Both the position numbers and the translations under genes were made by a program. The notes below the pieces were generated by a model. That model did not search any database. It saw only the letters and a program-made list of their open reading frames with translations, and had not been told where the DNA came from. Below are positions 25,372-32,845 of a stretch of DNA of 42,326 nt, piece after piece. The stretch is from an uncultured Prevotella sp. (GTDB lineage Bacteria; Bacteroidota; Bacteroidia; Bacteroidales; Bacteroidaceae). The stretch covers positions 1-42,326 of the forward strand of contig CALNBT010000213.1 in the NCBI GenBank assembly GCA_937874345.1, read 5' to 3'. Position 1 is the first letter of the stretch; each line of letters begins with the position of its first letter.

Positions 25372-26199
25372 ATGGCTGAAGATATTAAGAAAACCATCAA
25401 TATAGAAGAAATACTTCATCATAAAATGGGTGGCAGGATGAAATATATCCCCCATTTTATTCTCAATTGGTTGAAGCATATTATTCATGAAGATGAAATC
25501 AATCGCTTTCTATGGGAAAGCAGGTCGCTTTCTGGAACTGAGTGGTTGGAAGAGTGCGTTCGATACTTGGATATGAATCTGAAGATTGATGGCATGGAAA
25601 ATCTTCCCGACAAAGATGATGGAAAACTCTATACTTTCGTCTCAAATCATCCTTTAGGTGGTGCGGATGGCGTTGCCTTAGGATCTATCATCGGTCGTCA
25701 TTATGATGGACGTTTCAGATATCTGGTCAATGACTTGCTGTTAAACCTGCCTGGCTTAAAGCCTGTAAGTATAGGAATCAACAAGACCGGAAAACAAAGT
25801 AGGAATTTCCCTGCGATGGTTGAGGCCGGATTTCAAAGCGACAATCACATGCTGATGTACCCTGCTGGGCTATGTTCTAGAAAGCTAAACGGCTTGATTC
25901 GTGATGTTGCATGGAAAAAAACCTTTGTTGCTAAAAGTGTCGAATACCAGCGCGATGTGGTTCCGATCCACTTCAGCGGGCAAAACTCAGACAAGTTTTA
26001 TCGTATTGCTAATATTTGTAAGGCGTTGCACTTAAAGTTCAATGTCGCAATGATATTCTTGGTGGATGAAATGTACAAAAATGTACACCAAACATTTCAT
26101 ATCTCTATAGGAAAACCAATCCCTTGGCAGACCTTTGACAAGAGCAAAACACCCCAGGAATGGGCTCAATATGTTTATGACAGGGTTTACCAACTTTAA
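25372..26199 (+). CDS. LPLAT-type acyltransferase, probable GlsA (glycine lipid O-acyltransferase)
   Basis: The 275-residue protein belongs to the PlsC-like acyltransferases once labelled hemolysins. The catalytic histidine motif is SNHPLGGADG with His93 and Asp99, an H-x5-D variant of the usual H-x4-D. A second block, MLMYPAGLCSRK near residue 165, corresponds to the phosphate or backbone-binding EGTRS-type block. In Bacteroides thetaiotaomicron the adjacent genes glsB and glsA encode an N- and an O-acyltransferase that make glycine lipids; the next gene here is a GlsB-like GNAT, so GlsA is the best inference. The product would act at the inner membrane. No membrane helix is predicted by eye. 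Confidence 0.75.
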   Translation: MAEDIKKTINIEEILHHKMGGRMKYIPHFILNWLKHIIHEDEINRFLWESRSLSGTEWLEECVRYLDMNLKIDGMENLPDKDDGKLYTFVSNHPLGGADGVALGSIIGRHYDGRFRYLVNDLLLNLPGLKPVSIGINKTGKQSRNFPAMVEAGFQSDNHMLMYPAGLCSRKLNGLIRDVAWKKTFVAKSVEYQRDVVPIHFSGQNSDKFYRIANICKALHLKFNVAMIFLVDEMYKNVHQTFHISIGKPIPWQTFDKSKTPQEWAQYVYDRVYQL

Positions 26200-26322
26200 C
26201 GTGACAGGATAAGGCGGCCCGATATATAAAATAAAATAAAACAAGAGGCGTTGATTGATGGTGGTTATGGATGTTTTTTCGCATCATACTGAGTCTCTCT
26301 TCGCATACATTCTAGGAAATAA

Positions 26323-27312
26323 ATGGTACAAGACATTATCCCACCCATTGAAAAAGAGCTGTTGATAGCTGAACTGACACCGGAGAAACAGCTCAGAATG
26401 ACTAATAAGAGTCATAACAAAATTTTTGTTGTTACAGCTCACGATTCACCTAATGTGATGAAAGAAATTGGCCGTTTAAGAGAAATTGCCTTCCGTAATG
26501 CTGGTGGTGGAACAGGGTTATCAATGGATATTGATGAATATGATACATGCGAGAATTGCTATAAACAACTGATTGTATGGAATCCAGATGCCGATGAGAT
26601 TATTGGAGGATACCGATATATCTTTGGAAGCGATTGGGAACTCGACGATGAAGGTCAACCTAAACTGGCTACGAGTCATCTTTTTCATTTTTCTGATAAG
26701 TTCTTGAAAGATTACATGCCCTATACTGTTGAGCTGGGCCGTTCGTTTGTTTCTTTGGAATATCAAAGTGTGCGCAGCAACAGCAAGAGTATCTTTGCAC
26801 TCGACAACCTCTGGGATGGTTTGGGAGCCTTGATTGTATTAAATCCTCAGGTTAAATATTTCTTTGGGAAAATGACGATGTATCCATCGTATATTCGCAA
26901 AGGCCGCGATATGATTTTGTATTTTCTGCAAAAACATTTTGGTGATAAAGAGCAGCTCATCGTGCCTTTAAAACCGTTGCGGATCGAAGAAGATCCTAAA
27001 GTTCTGGGGGCTTTATTCTGCAAAGACGATTTTAAAGAAGACTATCGTATCCTGAACAAGGAAATCCGACTTTTAGAATACAATATTCCACCTCTTGTCA
27101 ATGCCTACATGAGTTTGAGTCCAACAATGAAATTGTTTGGTACAGCCATCAATTACGGCTTTGGTGATGTTGAAGAAACGGGTATCCTGATTGCTGTCGA
27201 CGAAATTTTGGAAGATAAAAGGGTGCGCCATATCGATAGCTTCATCAAAGAAAACCGCAATCGATTGGAAATAACTTCCGGGCAAAATCAAATCATTTAC
27301 AAGGTAAAATAA
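26323..27312 (+). CDS. GNAT-type N-acyltransferase, probable GlsB (glycine lipid synthesis)
   Basis: A 329-residue protein of the OlsB/hemolysin GNAT type, which joins a 3-hydroxy-acyl group from acyl carrier protein to the amino group of an amino acid. The N-terminal half has VMKEIGRLREIAFRNAGGGTG and DEYDTCENCYKQLIVWNP, and then DEIIGGYRYIFGSDW and YTVELGRSFVSLEYQ, the typical Acetyltransf_5 pattern. The C-terminal half has LMKL-like ALIVLNPQVKYFFGKMTM and a late PTMKLFGTAINYGFGDVEETG. It lies 123 bases after the O-acyltransferase gene on the same strand. Glycine as substrate is inferred from the pairing; ornithine is the alternative. Confidence 0.75.
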   Translation: MVQDIIPPIEKELLIAELTPEKQLRMTNKSHNKIFVVTAHDSPNVMKEIGRLREIAFRNAGGGTGLSMDIDEYDTCENCYKQLIVWNPDADEIIGGYRYIFGSDWELDDEGQPKLATSHLFHFSDKFLKDYMPYTVELGRSFVSLEYQSVRSNSKSIFALDNLWDGLGALIVLNPQVKYFFGKMTMYPSYIRKGRDMILYFLQKHFGDKEQLIVPLKPLRIEEDPKVLGALFCKDDFKEDYRILNKEIRLLEYNIPPLVNAYMSLSPTMKLFGTAINYGFGDVEETGILIAVDEILEDKRVRHIDSFIKENRNRLEITSGQNQIIYKVK

Positions 27313-27333
27313 CGGCCTTTACCAAGTTGTTGG

Positions 27334-27408
27334 TATTGGCAGGTTTGCAATATCGTGTCTATTGCCGGTCAAAACCATGTATATTGCGATGCAATTTGCA
27401 TACTTTTG
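27334..27408. repeat. Dispersed intergenic element, copy C
   Basis: Bases 27342-27388 align without gaps to copy A at 8270-8316 (32 of 47). The TATTG/CAATA hairpin of copy B is present here as 27334-27338 with 27348-27352, with a 9-base loop. After the shared TTGCG block comes the odd palindrome ATGCAATTTGCAT (27389-27401). Compared with copy A in its longest open frame, the differences fall evenly over the codon positions (6, 5 and 5), so it does not look coding. It lies between two convergent genes. Confidence 0.55.
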
Positions 27409-27430
27409 CTCATCAATTTGCATGCTTTTG
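27392..27430. repeat. Short direct repeat, two 17-base units
   Basis: CAATTTGCATaCTTTTG (27392-27408) and CAATTTGCATgCTTTTG (27414-27430) differ at one base and start 22 bases apart. They lie at the right edge of element copy C, before the convergent outer membrane protein gene. Only two units are present. Confidence 0.75.
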
Positions 27431-27462
27431 TATTTCTTCCCCTCAATGATTCGGTTTTGTTT

Positions 27463-28185
27463 TTAAAGACGATAGCCGATGGTACATTGTACATTAACAT
27501 TGTGAGGCGTGGTCCTCGCAAATAATAATGCATTTATTATATTCAAGTATAGGTCGTTATCAACGAGAGGTTGATTAGCAAGCGATGTAAGGGCGTAACC
27601 AACATCCACGCCAAAAAGAAAACGGTTGAAATCCAGTTCTACGCCGCTTTGAATGCCAAACTCCATCCTTTTTAGTTTGGGTAATGTTACCAAATGTTGC
27701 CGGTCGTTGTAAGATGCATTGAATAAGTCAGACGATTCGTTGAAGAGATTTTCCTTAAACGTGTGCCGGTAACTGCTATTCGTCGACTTTACCGTTGCTT
27801 TCCCGCTTAGACCGTAAGCAACGTATGGTCCCATATACATCAATATGCCGGCTTCCTTGCCTAAGGATATGCGATAACCGGCATTGACCGGCAGCTCCAG
27901 ATAGTGTAATCCCACACGGTATCGGGCTTCGGAAATCTGTTCATTCCCAAAAAATCCGTCGAAACCGAATCCTTTTTTAGAATAGTAGAGGGCCGGATTC
28001 AATTGCCATCCTTTGCCCAACGGAATGTTAGCTCCGCCTCCCAGCTTGTATGATAGACAGGGATCTTCGCCGCTATTAGCGATGATTAAGTTCGTTCCTA
28101 CTCCGATTTTTACGTCCCATTTTATCTGTGCTGCAGCCATGAGGGGCAATATCATGATCAAGAAAGGCAATAAAATTTTTCTCAT
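27463..28185 (-). CDS. Outer membrane beta-barrel protein (PorT/porin-family-like)
   Basis: The 240-residue protein has a signal peptide (RKILLPFLIMILPLMAAAQ) and then alternating strands typical of small barrels: VKIGVGTNLIIA, SYKLGGGANIPLGKGWQLNPALYYSKKGFGF, RYRVGLHYLELPVNAGYRIS, LMYMGPYVAYGLSG, MEFGIQSGVELDF and FLFGVDVGYALTSL. It ends NVQCTIGYRL, with a terminal aromatic-basic-hydrophobic strand typical of outer membrane insertion. This is the pattern of the outer-membrane beta-barrel (OMP_b-brl_2) families of Bacteroidota. A specific function cannot be read. It lies 78 bases after dgt on the same strand and may be read from the dgt promoter. Confidence 0.8.
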   Translation of the reverse strand: MRKILLPFLIMILPLMAAAQIKWDVKIGVGTNLIIANSGEDPCLSYKLGGGANIPLGKGWQLNPALYYSKKGFGFDGFFGNEQISEARYRVGLHYLELPVNAGYRISLGKEAGILMYMGPYVAYGLSGKATVKSTNSSYRHTFKENLFNESSDLFNASYNDRQHLVTLPKLKRMEFGIQSGVELDFNRFLFGVDVGYALTSLANQPLVDNDLYLNIINALLFARTTPHNVNVQCTIGYRL

Positions 28186-28263
28186 AGTCTGTGTTCTCTT
28201 CTTTTATGAAACGTACGGCAGAGAAGAATCTTGCACGTTGGCAATTTATTTTACAGAAGAGTG

Positions 28264-29601
28264 TTAGATGATGGGCAATGCTGTTCCATTCATTTTTTGG
28301 TAGATATCTAGTGCATAAATATCAGTCATACCGCTGATGTAATCGATAACCGCCATGATACGTGTTTCCAAGTTTTCGCTGTTAATATCATATTGACTGC
28401 TGACCCGTCGAACCAGCTGCTGTGAATAGAAGCGCTCTGGGTGGGTAACAGCCTCGATGAGGGTTTCCATCAATGTCTGCATGATTTTATAACCGCTCAG
28501 TTCTACATCCAATACCGGTTTACTATTGTAAATCTTTTGATATGACATGTCGCTGCAATGCTTGTACGCCTTTCTCGGAATGTCGCTGATATGGTCAATC
28601 AAACCTCCTTGAAAGGTTCCGTTCAGGATAGCATCCTCGTTTTCAACAAAGGCTTCCACACATTCGTTTACTAATTTCCCTACTGTTGAAGCACGCATAT
28701 AGACCACTTTTTCGTTGTCGTCTGTAAGGCCTTCGTCGGTTATTCGTTGATGGATGTGTTGCTGGATATCCTCGCTGAAGAAGTTCATGAGCAGGCATTC
28801 TGTTTCTTCAAATGTCAAGATCTTTAGTTTGAAGGAATCTTCGATATCCATGATTTCATAACAAATGTCATCTGCAGCTTCAACGAGATATACCAATGGG
28901 TGTCGTGAATAACGAACAGGTGCCCCCTTTTCAGATAATTTCTGCAGGCCAAGCTCATCGGCAATTTTGACAAATGTGTCTTCTTCTGAAGCGAAAAAGC
29001 CAAATTTTCCATGTCCGCCTGCTAGGCTACTGGCAAAAGGATACTTCACGATACTGGCCAAGGTAGAATAGGTCATGACATACCCCCCGATGCGTCGACC
29101 GATAAAACGATGAGTCAGCAGACGAAAGGCATTGGCGTTGCCTTCAAAATGGGTGATGTCATCCCAAAAACGGTGTGAGACCTGTTTCTGAAGTGGTTTG
29201 CCGGCACCTTCTGTGAAAAAAGATTGGATGGCTTTTTCGCCACTGTGCCCAAACGGGGGGTTACCCATATCGTGTGCCAGGCAGGCTGCACTAACAATGG
29301 TTCCAATCTGTTCGAATAGTGTATCGCTCAGCTCGGGATGTTTTTGGCAAAGCCTTACCGACACATCTGTTCCGAGCGACATCCCGACACTGGCCACCTC
29401 GAGAGAGTGTGTCAGACGGTTGTGGACAAAAATCGATCCGGGTAAGGGAAAGACTTGTGTCTTGTTCTGCATCCTTCGAAATGGAGCCGAGAAAATCAAC
29501 CGGTCATAATCACGCTTGAACTCTGAACGGTCATCATACCGCTCGGGGTGTTTAACCTCTTGACCAAGGCGTTTGTTCGTTATCAGTTTTTGCCAATTCA
29601 T
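28264..29601 (-). CDS. dgt: Deoxyguanosinetriphosphate triphosphohydrolase
   Basis: Dgt is an HD-domain enzyme that removes triphosphate from dGTP (often other dNTPs) and so limits the dNTP pool. The 445 residues begin MNWQKLITNKRLGQE. The metal site is visible: RLTHSLEVASVG near residue 60 (first His) and AACLAHDMGNPPFGHSGE near 110 (the HD pair). VEAADDICYEIMDIEDSF near 235 holds the fourth ligand Asp. An in-frame ATG at 29646 lies beyond the -7 box at 29606-29613, so the ATG at 29601 is preferred. It diverges from dut. Confidence 0.94.
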   Translation of the reverse strand: MNWQKLITNKRLGQEVKHPERYDDRSEFKRDYDRLIFSAPFRRMQNKTQVFPLPGSIFVHNRLTHSLEVASVGMSLGTDVSVRLCQKHPELSDTLFEQIGTIVSAACLAHDMGNPPFGHSGEKAIQSFFTEGAGKPLQKQVSHRFWDDITHFEGNANAFRLLTHRFIGRRIGGYVMTYSTLASIVKYPFASSLAGGHGKFGFFASEEDTFVKIADELGLQKLSEKGAPVRYSRHPLVYLVEAADDICYEIMDIEDSFKLKILTFEETECLLMNFFSEDIQQHIHQRITDEGLTDDNEKVVYMRASTVGKLVNECVEAFVENEDAILNGTFQGGLIDHISDIPRKAYKHCSDMSYQKIYNSKPVLDVELSGYKIMQTLMETLIEAVTHPERFYSQQLVRRVSSQYDINSENLETRIMAVIDYISGMTDIYALDIYQKMNGTALPII

Positions 29602-29605
29602 ATCA

Positions 29606-29613
29606 CAAAAGTA
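29606..29613 (-). promoter_or_regulatory. -7 box very close to the dgt start
   Basis: Read on the minus strand, TACTTTTG (29613 to 29606) fits TAnnTTTG but ends only 4 bases before the dgt ATG. If used, the transcript would start at or near the start codon. No -33 match is seen at 19-21 bases. Confidence 0.4.
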
Positions 29614-29678
29614 ATCTAAAAATGTGTAATTAGTTGGTTTTTTCAATGTAAAGATAACGCATTGTGGCGATTATTCGC

Positions 29679-29686
29679 TATTTTTG
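29679..29686 (+). promoter_or_regulatory. -7 box of the dut operon
   Basis: TATTTTTG fits TAnnTTTG, is followed by C, and lies 16 bases before the dut ATG at 29703. No TTTG box at the right distance. Confidence 0.5.
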
Positions 29687-29702
29687 CATTTATTTCGATA
29701 GT

Positions 29703-30140
29703 ATGGTACAAATCAAAGTAGTGAATTCTGGTCATCAGGAATTGCCCGCATATGCCACCAGCCAGAGTGCCGGTATGGACTTGAGGGCTAATCTGGACGA
29801 GCAGGTTGTGCTAAAGCCCTTGGAGAGAAAATTAATTAAAACAGGTCTTCACATTGCATTGCCCGAAGGATATGAGGCGCAAATCCGTCCAAGAAGCGGG
29901 TTAGCGCTGAAACATGGCATTACAGTATTGAACTCTCCCGGTACCATTGATGCCGATTATCGCGGAGAGATTATGGTTCTGTTGGTTAACTTGTCTCGAG
30001 AGGATTTCGTTATCAATGACGGTGAACGAATCGCCCAGATGATTATTTCCAAGCATGAACAGGGTACATTTACCATTGTTGATGAGCTGGAGGATACCGA
30101 GCGTGGAACAGGAGGTTATGGTCACACGGGTGTCATATAG
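29703..30140 (+). CDS. dut: dUTP diphosphatase
   Basis: Dut hydrolyses dUTP to dUMP and pyrophosphate, keeping uracil out of DNA and supplying dUMP for thymidylate synthesis. The 145-residue protein shows all five trimeric dUTPase motifs in order: AGMDLRA, RPRSGLA, GTIDADYRGEI, GERIAQMII and the C-terminal arm RGTGGYGHTG. The ATG at 29703 matches the family N-terminus (MVQIKVVNSGHQELPAYAT); the open frame begins further upstream but would run through the -7 box. It heads a four-gene unit with envelope genes. Confidence 0.97.
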   Translation: MVQIKVVNSGHQELPAYATSQSAGMDLRANLDEQVVLKPLERKLIKTGLHIALPEGYEAQIRPRSGLALKHGITVLNSPGTIDADYRGEIMVLLVNLSREDFVINDGERIAQMIISKHEQGTFTIVDELEDTERGTGGYGHTGVI

Positions 30141-30167
30141 TGTAAACAAAAACTCAAAGAATAAAAT

Positions 30168-31952
30168 TTGAAATTGAATTCCAGAAAATATGTTGTATGG
30201 GTTGTTCTCGGATGGGTGATGACCTCATTTGTGATTCCTTTGTTTGCCCGTGCAAACCGGATTGATATGTCTGTTGGAAATCAACCCAAAGAATCACTTT
30301 CTTACAACGATCAAAGACGTTTTGATTACTTTTTTCTCGAGGCGACACAGCAACAGAATGCCGGTCATTTGGATGTTGCTTTCGATTTGCTGCGGCATTG
30401 CTTGAGAATCAACCCCAATGCACCTGAAGTTTACTTTGCACAGGCTCGTTATTTCTCCGAAATGAACAACGATAGCTTGGCCTTGGCAAGCTTGGAGAAA
30501 GCAGCATCATTGCGCCCAGAAAACAGTACTTATCAGGAGAGTGTTGCGCAATATTACATTGGCACGAAAGCTTACGACAAGGCTATTGCTGCTTATGAGA
30601 AGTTGTTTGCAGGGAACCATGAACGGACCGACGTACTGAGATTGTTGCTACAGTTGTATAATCAGCAGAAAGAATATGACAAAATGCTGTATACACTCGA
30701 CCGCATTGAACAATCCGATGGTGTTAGTGAAGAACTGACCCTGTCGAAAATGGGCGTTTATGAGATGAAGGGCGATAAGAAGGCAGCATACAATACGTTG
30801 AAGTCCCTGTCTGAAACGCATCCCAATGAGATCAATTATCGGGTGATGTTGGGAAACTGGCTCATGCAGAACGATGGTCAAAAAGAAGCGTATAAAATAT
30901 ACATGAAGGCCTTAAAGGAAGAGCCTGAGAATTCTTCTGTACAGTTGTCGCTTTATGATTATTATCAAGAAACAGGCGAAAAAGAAAAGGCTATCTTGCT
31001 AAGAAATGAGATTCTGAACAGTCAGCAAATCGATTCTAAAACAAAGTTGTCTCTGTTACAACAACTCATTGAGGACAATGAACGCCAGCATGGCGACAGT
31101 ACAGAAGTGCTGAATTTGTTCGACAAGGTGATAAAGGCTAATCCCAAAGATGCGGATGTGGCTGAAGTAGCCGCAGCTTACATGAATTTGAAGAAACTGC
31201 CCAAGGAGCAGGTCAATGCTGCCTTGCAGCGGGTTTTGGATATTGCCCCAGACAGGTCTAGTGCCCGTTTAACCTTACTGCGTTCTTATGTCAATGATAA
31301 AAACTGGAACAAGATTATAGAGTTGTGCAAGCAAGGTGCTCAATTCACGCCCGATGAAATGGCGTATTATTATTATATGGCTTGGTCTTATTTTCAACAA
31401 GACCAGACACAGCCGGCCATCGATGCCCTAAAAAGAGGCGTCAGTGCCATCAATAGTCAAAGCGATGCTGGACTGGTGAGTGAATTTTATGGAATGATGG
31501 GTGATCTGCTACATCAACAAGGCGACGAAAAGGCTGCTTTTGCCGCATATGATAGTTGCCTGCACTGGAAAGATGACAACATCTCTTGTCTCAACAATTA
31601 TGCCTATTTTTTGAGTATAGGAGGAAAGAACTTGCAGAAAGCCGAACAGATGAGCTATAAAACGGTAAAGGCAGAACCTAAAAATGCTACTTATCTCGAT
31701 ACTTATGCATGGATTCTTTTCATGCAAAAACGGTACTCAGAGGCCAAAATCTATATCGATCAGGCATTGAAAAATGATACAGACTCGACACAAAGTGGTG
31801 TTATCATCGAGCATGCCGGGGATATCTATGCCATGAATGGTCAAATAGATCAAGCCTTGCAGTACTGGAACCAGGCTGTGAAAATAGTGGGTAAAGACGA
31901 GAAAGCATTGATTGAAAGAAAAATAAAACTGAAGAAATATTTAGCAAAATGA
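30168..31952 (+). CDS. Secreted tetratricopeptide repeat protein
   Basis: This 594-residue protein starts with TTG at 30168; no ATG precedes the hydrophobic leader (YVVWVVLGWVMTSFVIPLFARA), which looks like a signal peptide. From about residue 45 the rest is a chain of TPR helices, for example AGHLDVAFDLLRHCLRINPN, KAYDKAIAAYEKLFAGNHE, ENSSVQLSLYDYYQETGEKE and NGQIDQALQYWNQAVKIVGK, roughly a dozen repeats. Such proteins are periplasmic scaffolds. It starts 27 bases after dut and overlaps the next gene by 4 bases. Its conserved place beside DUF4292 and EnvC-like genes hints at envelope assembly, but the partner is unknown. Confidence 0.85.
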   Translation: MKLNSRKYVVWVVLGWVMTSFVIPLFARANRIDMSVGNQPKESLSYNDQRRFDYFFLEATQQQNAGHLDVAFDLLRHCLRINPNAPEVYFAQARYFSEMNNDSLALASLEKAASLRPENSTYQESVAQYYIGTKAYDKAIAAYEKLFAGNHERTDVLRLLLQLYNQQKEYDKMLYTLDRIEQSDGVSEELTLSKMGVYEMKGDKKAAYNTLKSLSETHPNEINYRVMLGNWLMQNDGQKEAYKIYMKALKEEPENSSVQLSLYDYYQETGEKEKAILLRNEILNSQQIDSKTKLSLLQQLIEDNERQHGDSTEVLNLFDKVIKANPKDADVAEVAAAYMNLKKLPKEQVNAALQRVLDIAPDRSSARLTLLRSYVNDKNWNKIIELCKQGAQFTPDEMAYYYYMAWSYFQQDQTQPAIDALKRGVSAINSQSDAGLVSEFYGMMGDLLHQQGDEKAAFAAYDSCLHWKDDNISCLNNYAYFLSIGGKNLQKAEQMSYKTVKAEPKNATYLDTYAWILFMQKRYSEAKIYIDQALKNDTDSTQSGVIIEHAGDIYAMNGQIDQALQYWNQAVKIVGKDEKALIERKIKLKKYLAK

Positions 31953-32845
31953 AACGAAACATCATCGCTTGGGCGCTGTTTAGTGCTGTCTTGATACTAT
32001 CGTCTTGTGCTTCAAAGAGAGCCGTTGTGGCGGTTAAGCAGCCTGACAATACAGTACAACCCAAGGTAGAAACGGGTATGTCGCAAGATCTGAAAGCTCT
32101 TTCTTTTGTTCAAAAAGTATCAGACCAGCGGGTTTATGCACAGAATATCGTTGGCAATATGTCATTTTCGGTGAAGACTGGCGACAAGAATATCTCTGCC
32201 CCTGGCTCCATTCATATGCGGAAGGATAAGGTTATCAGGCTACAGGTGTTTATACCATTGCTGGGTTCTGAAGTGGGTCGAGTAGAGTTTACACCCGATT
32301 ACGTACTGGTTATTGACAGGTTACATAAAGAGTACGTGAAGGCTGACTACAGTCAGTTGGATTTTTTGAAGAACAACGGATTGAGCTTTTATAGTCTGCA
32401 AGCATTTTTCTGGAATATGCTATTGGTGCCAGGTCAACAAAACGTTAGTGAACCGGACCTCAAAAATTTTAGTGTAGACTTGAATTCAACCGGTTCAACA
32501 ATACCGGTTTCGTTGAAGAACGGCAACATCACCTACAGATGGAATGCCAATAAGGCCAATGGCCAGATTCTGTCGTCCATTGTCAATTATGTCAGTTCAA
32601 ACCATGGACAGTCAACTTTGACATGGAACTATCAGCGTTTTATGCCAGTTGGGGTGAAACAGTTCCCGGCCTTGCAAACGATTGATTTCATGACGACAGC
32701 GACTACTACTAAGAAACAAGGTCAGGTTATACTAGACATAGATCAGGTGACGACAGATAGCAATTGGGATGAATTGACAACGGTTTCTGACCGGTATAGA
32801 AAGATTGAAGTAAAGGATATTTTGAGTAAACTATTCAACTTTTAA
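31949..32845 (+). CDS. DUF4292 lipoprotein, possibly LolB-like
   Basis: The 298-residue protein has a lipoprotein signal with lipobox LSSC (cysteine near residue 20), followed by ASKR. The body has IVGNMSFSVKTGDKNISAPG, then IRLQVFIPLLGSEVGRVEFTPDYVLVIDRLHKEYVKADYSQL. This is the DUF4292 pattern, whose fold I recall as grouped with LolA/LolB-type lipoprotein carriers. A role in moving or anchoring lipoproteins is therefore plausible but inferred. The gene overlaps the TPR gene by 4 bases and abuts the EnvC-like gene with no gap. Confidence 0.85.
   Translation: MKRNIIAWALFSAVLILSSCASKRAVVAVKQPDNTVQPKVETGMSQDLKALSFVQKVSDQRVYAQNIVGNMSFSVKTGDKNISAPGSIHMRKDKVIRLQVFIPLLGSEVGRVEFTPDYVLVIDRLHKEYVKADYSQLDFLKNNGLSFYSLQAFFWNMLLVPGQQNVSEPDLKNFSVDLNSTGSTIPVSLKNGNITYRWNANKANGQILSSIVNYVSSNHGQSTLTWNYQRFMPVGVKQFPALQTIDFMTTATTTKKQGQVILDIDQVTTDSNWDELTTVSDRYRKIEVKDILSKLFNF

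Noticed and set aside
27392..27430. The two 17-base repeats as the start of a CRISPR array
   Set aside because: There are only two units, the 5-base gap is far too short for a spacer, and no cas gene is in the window.
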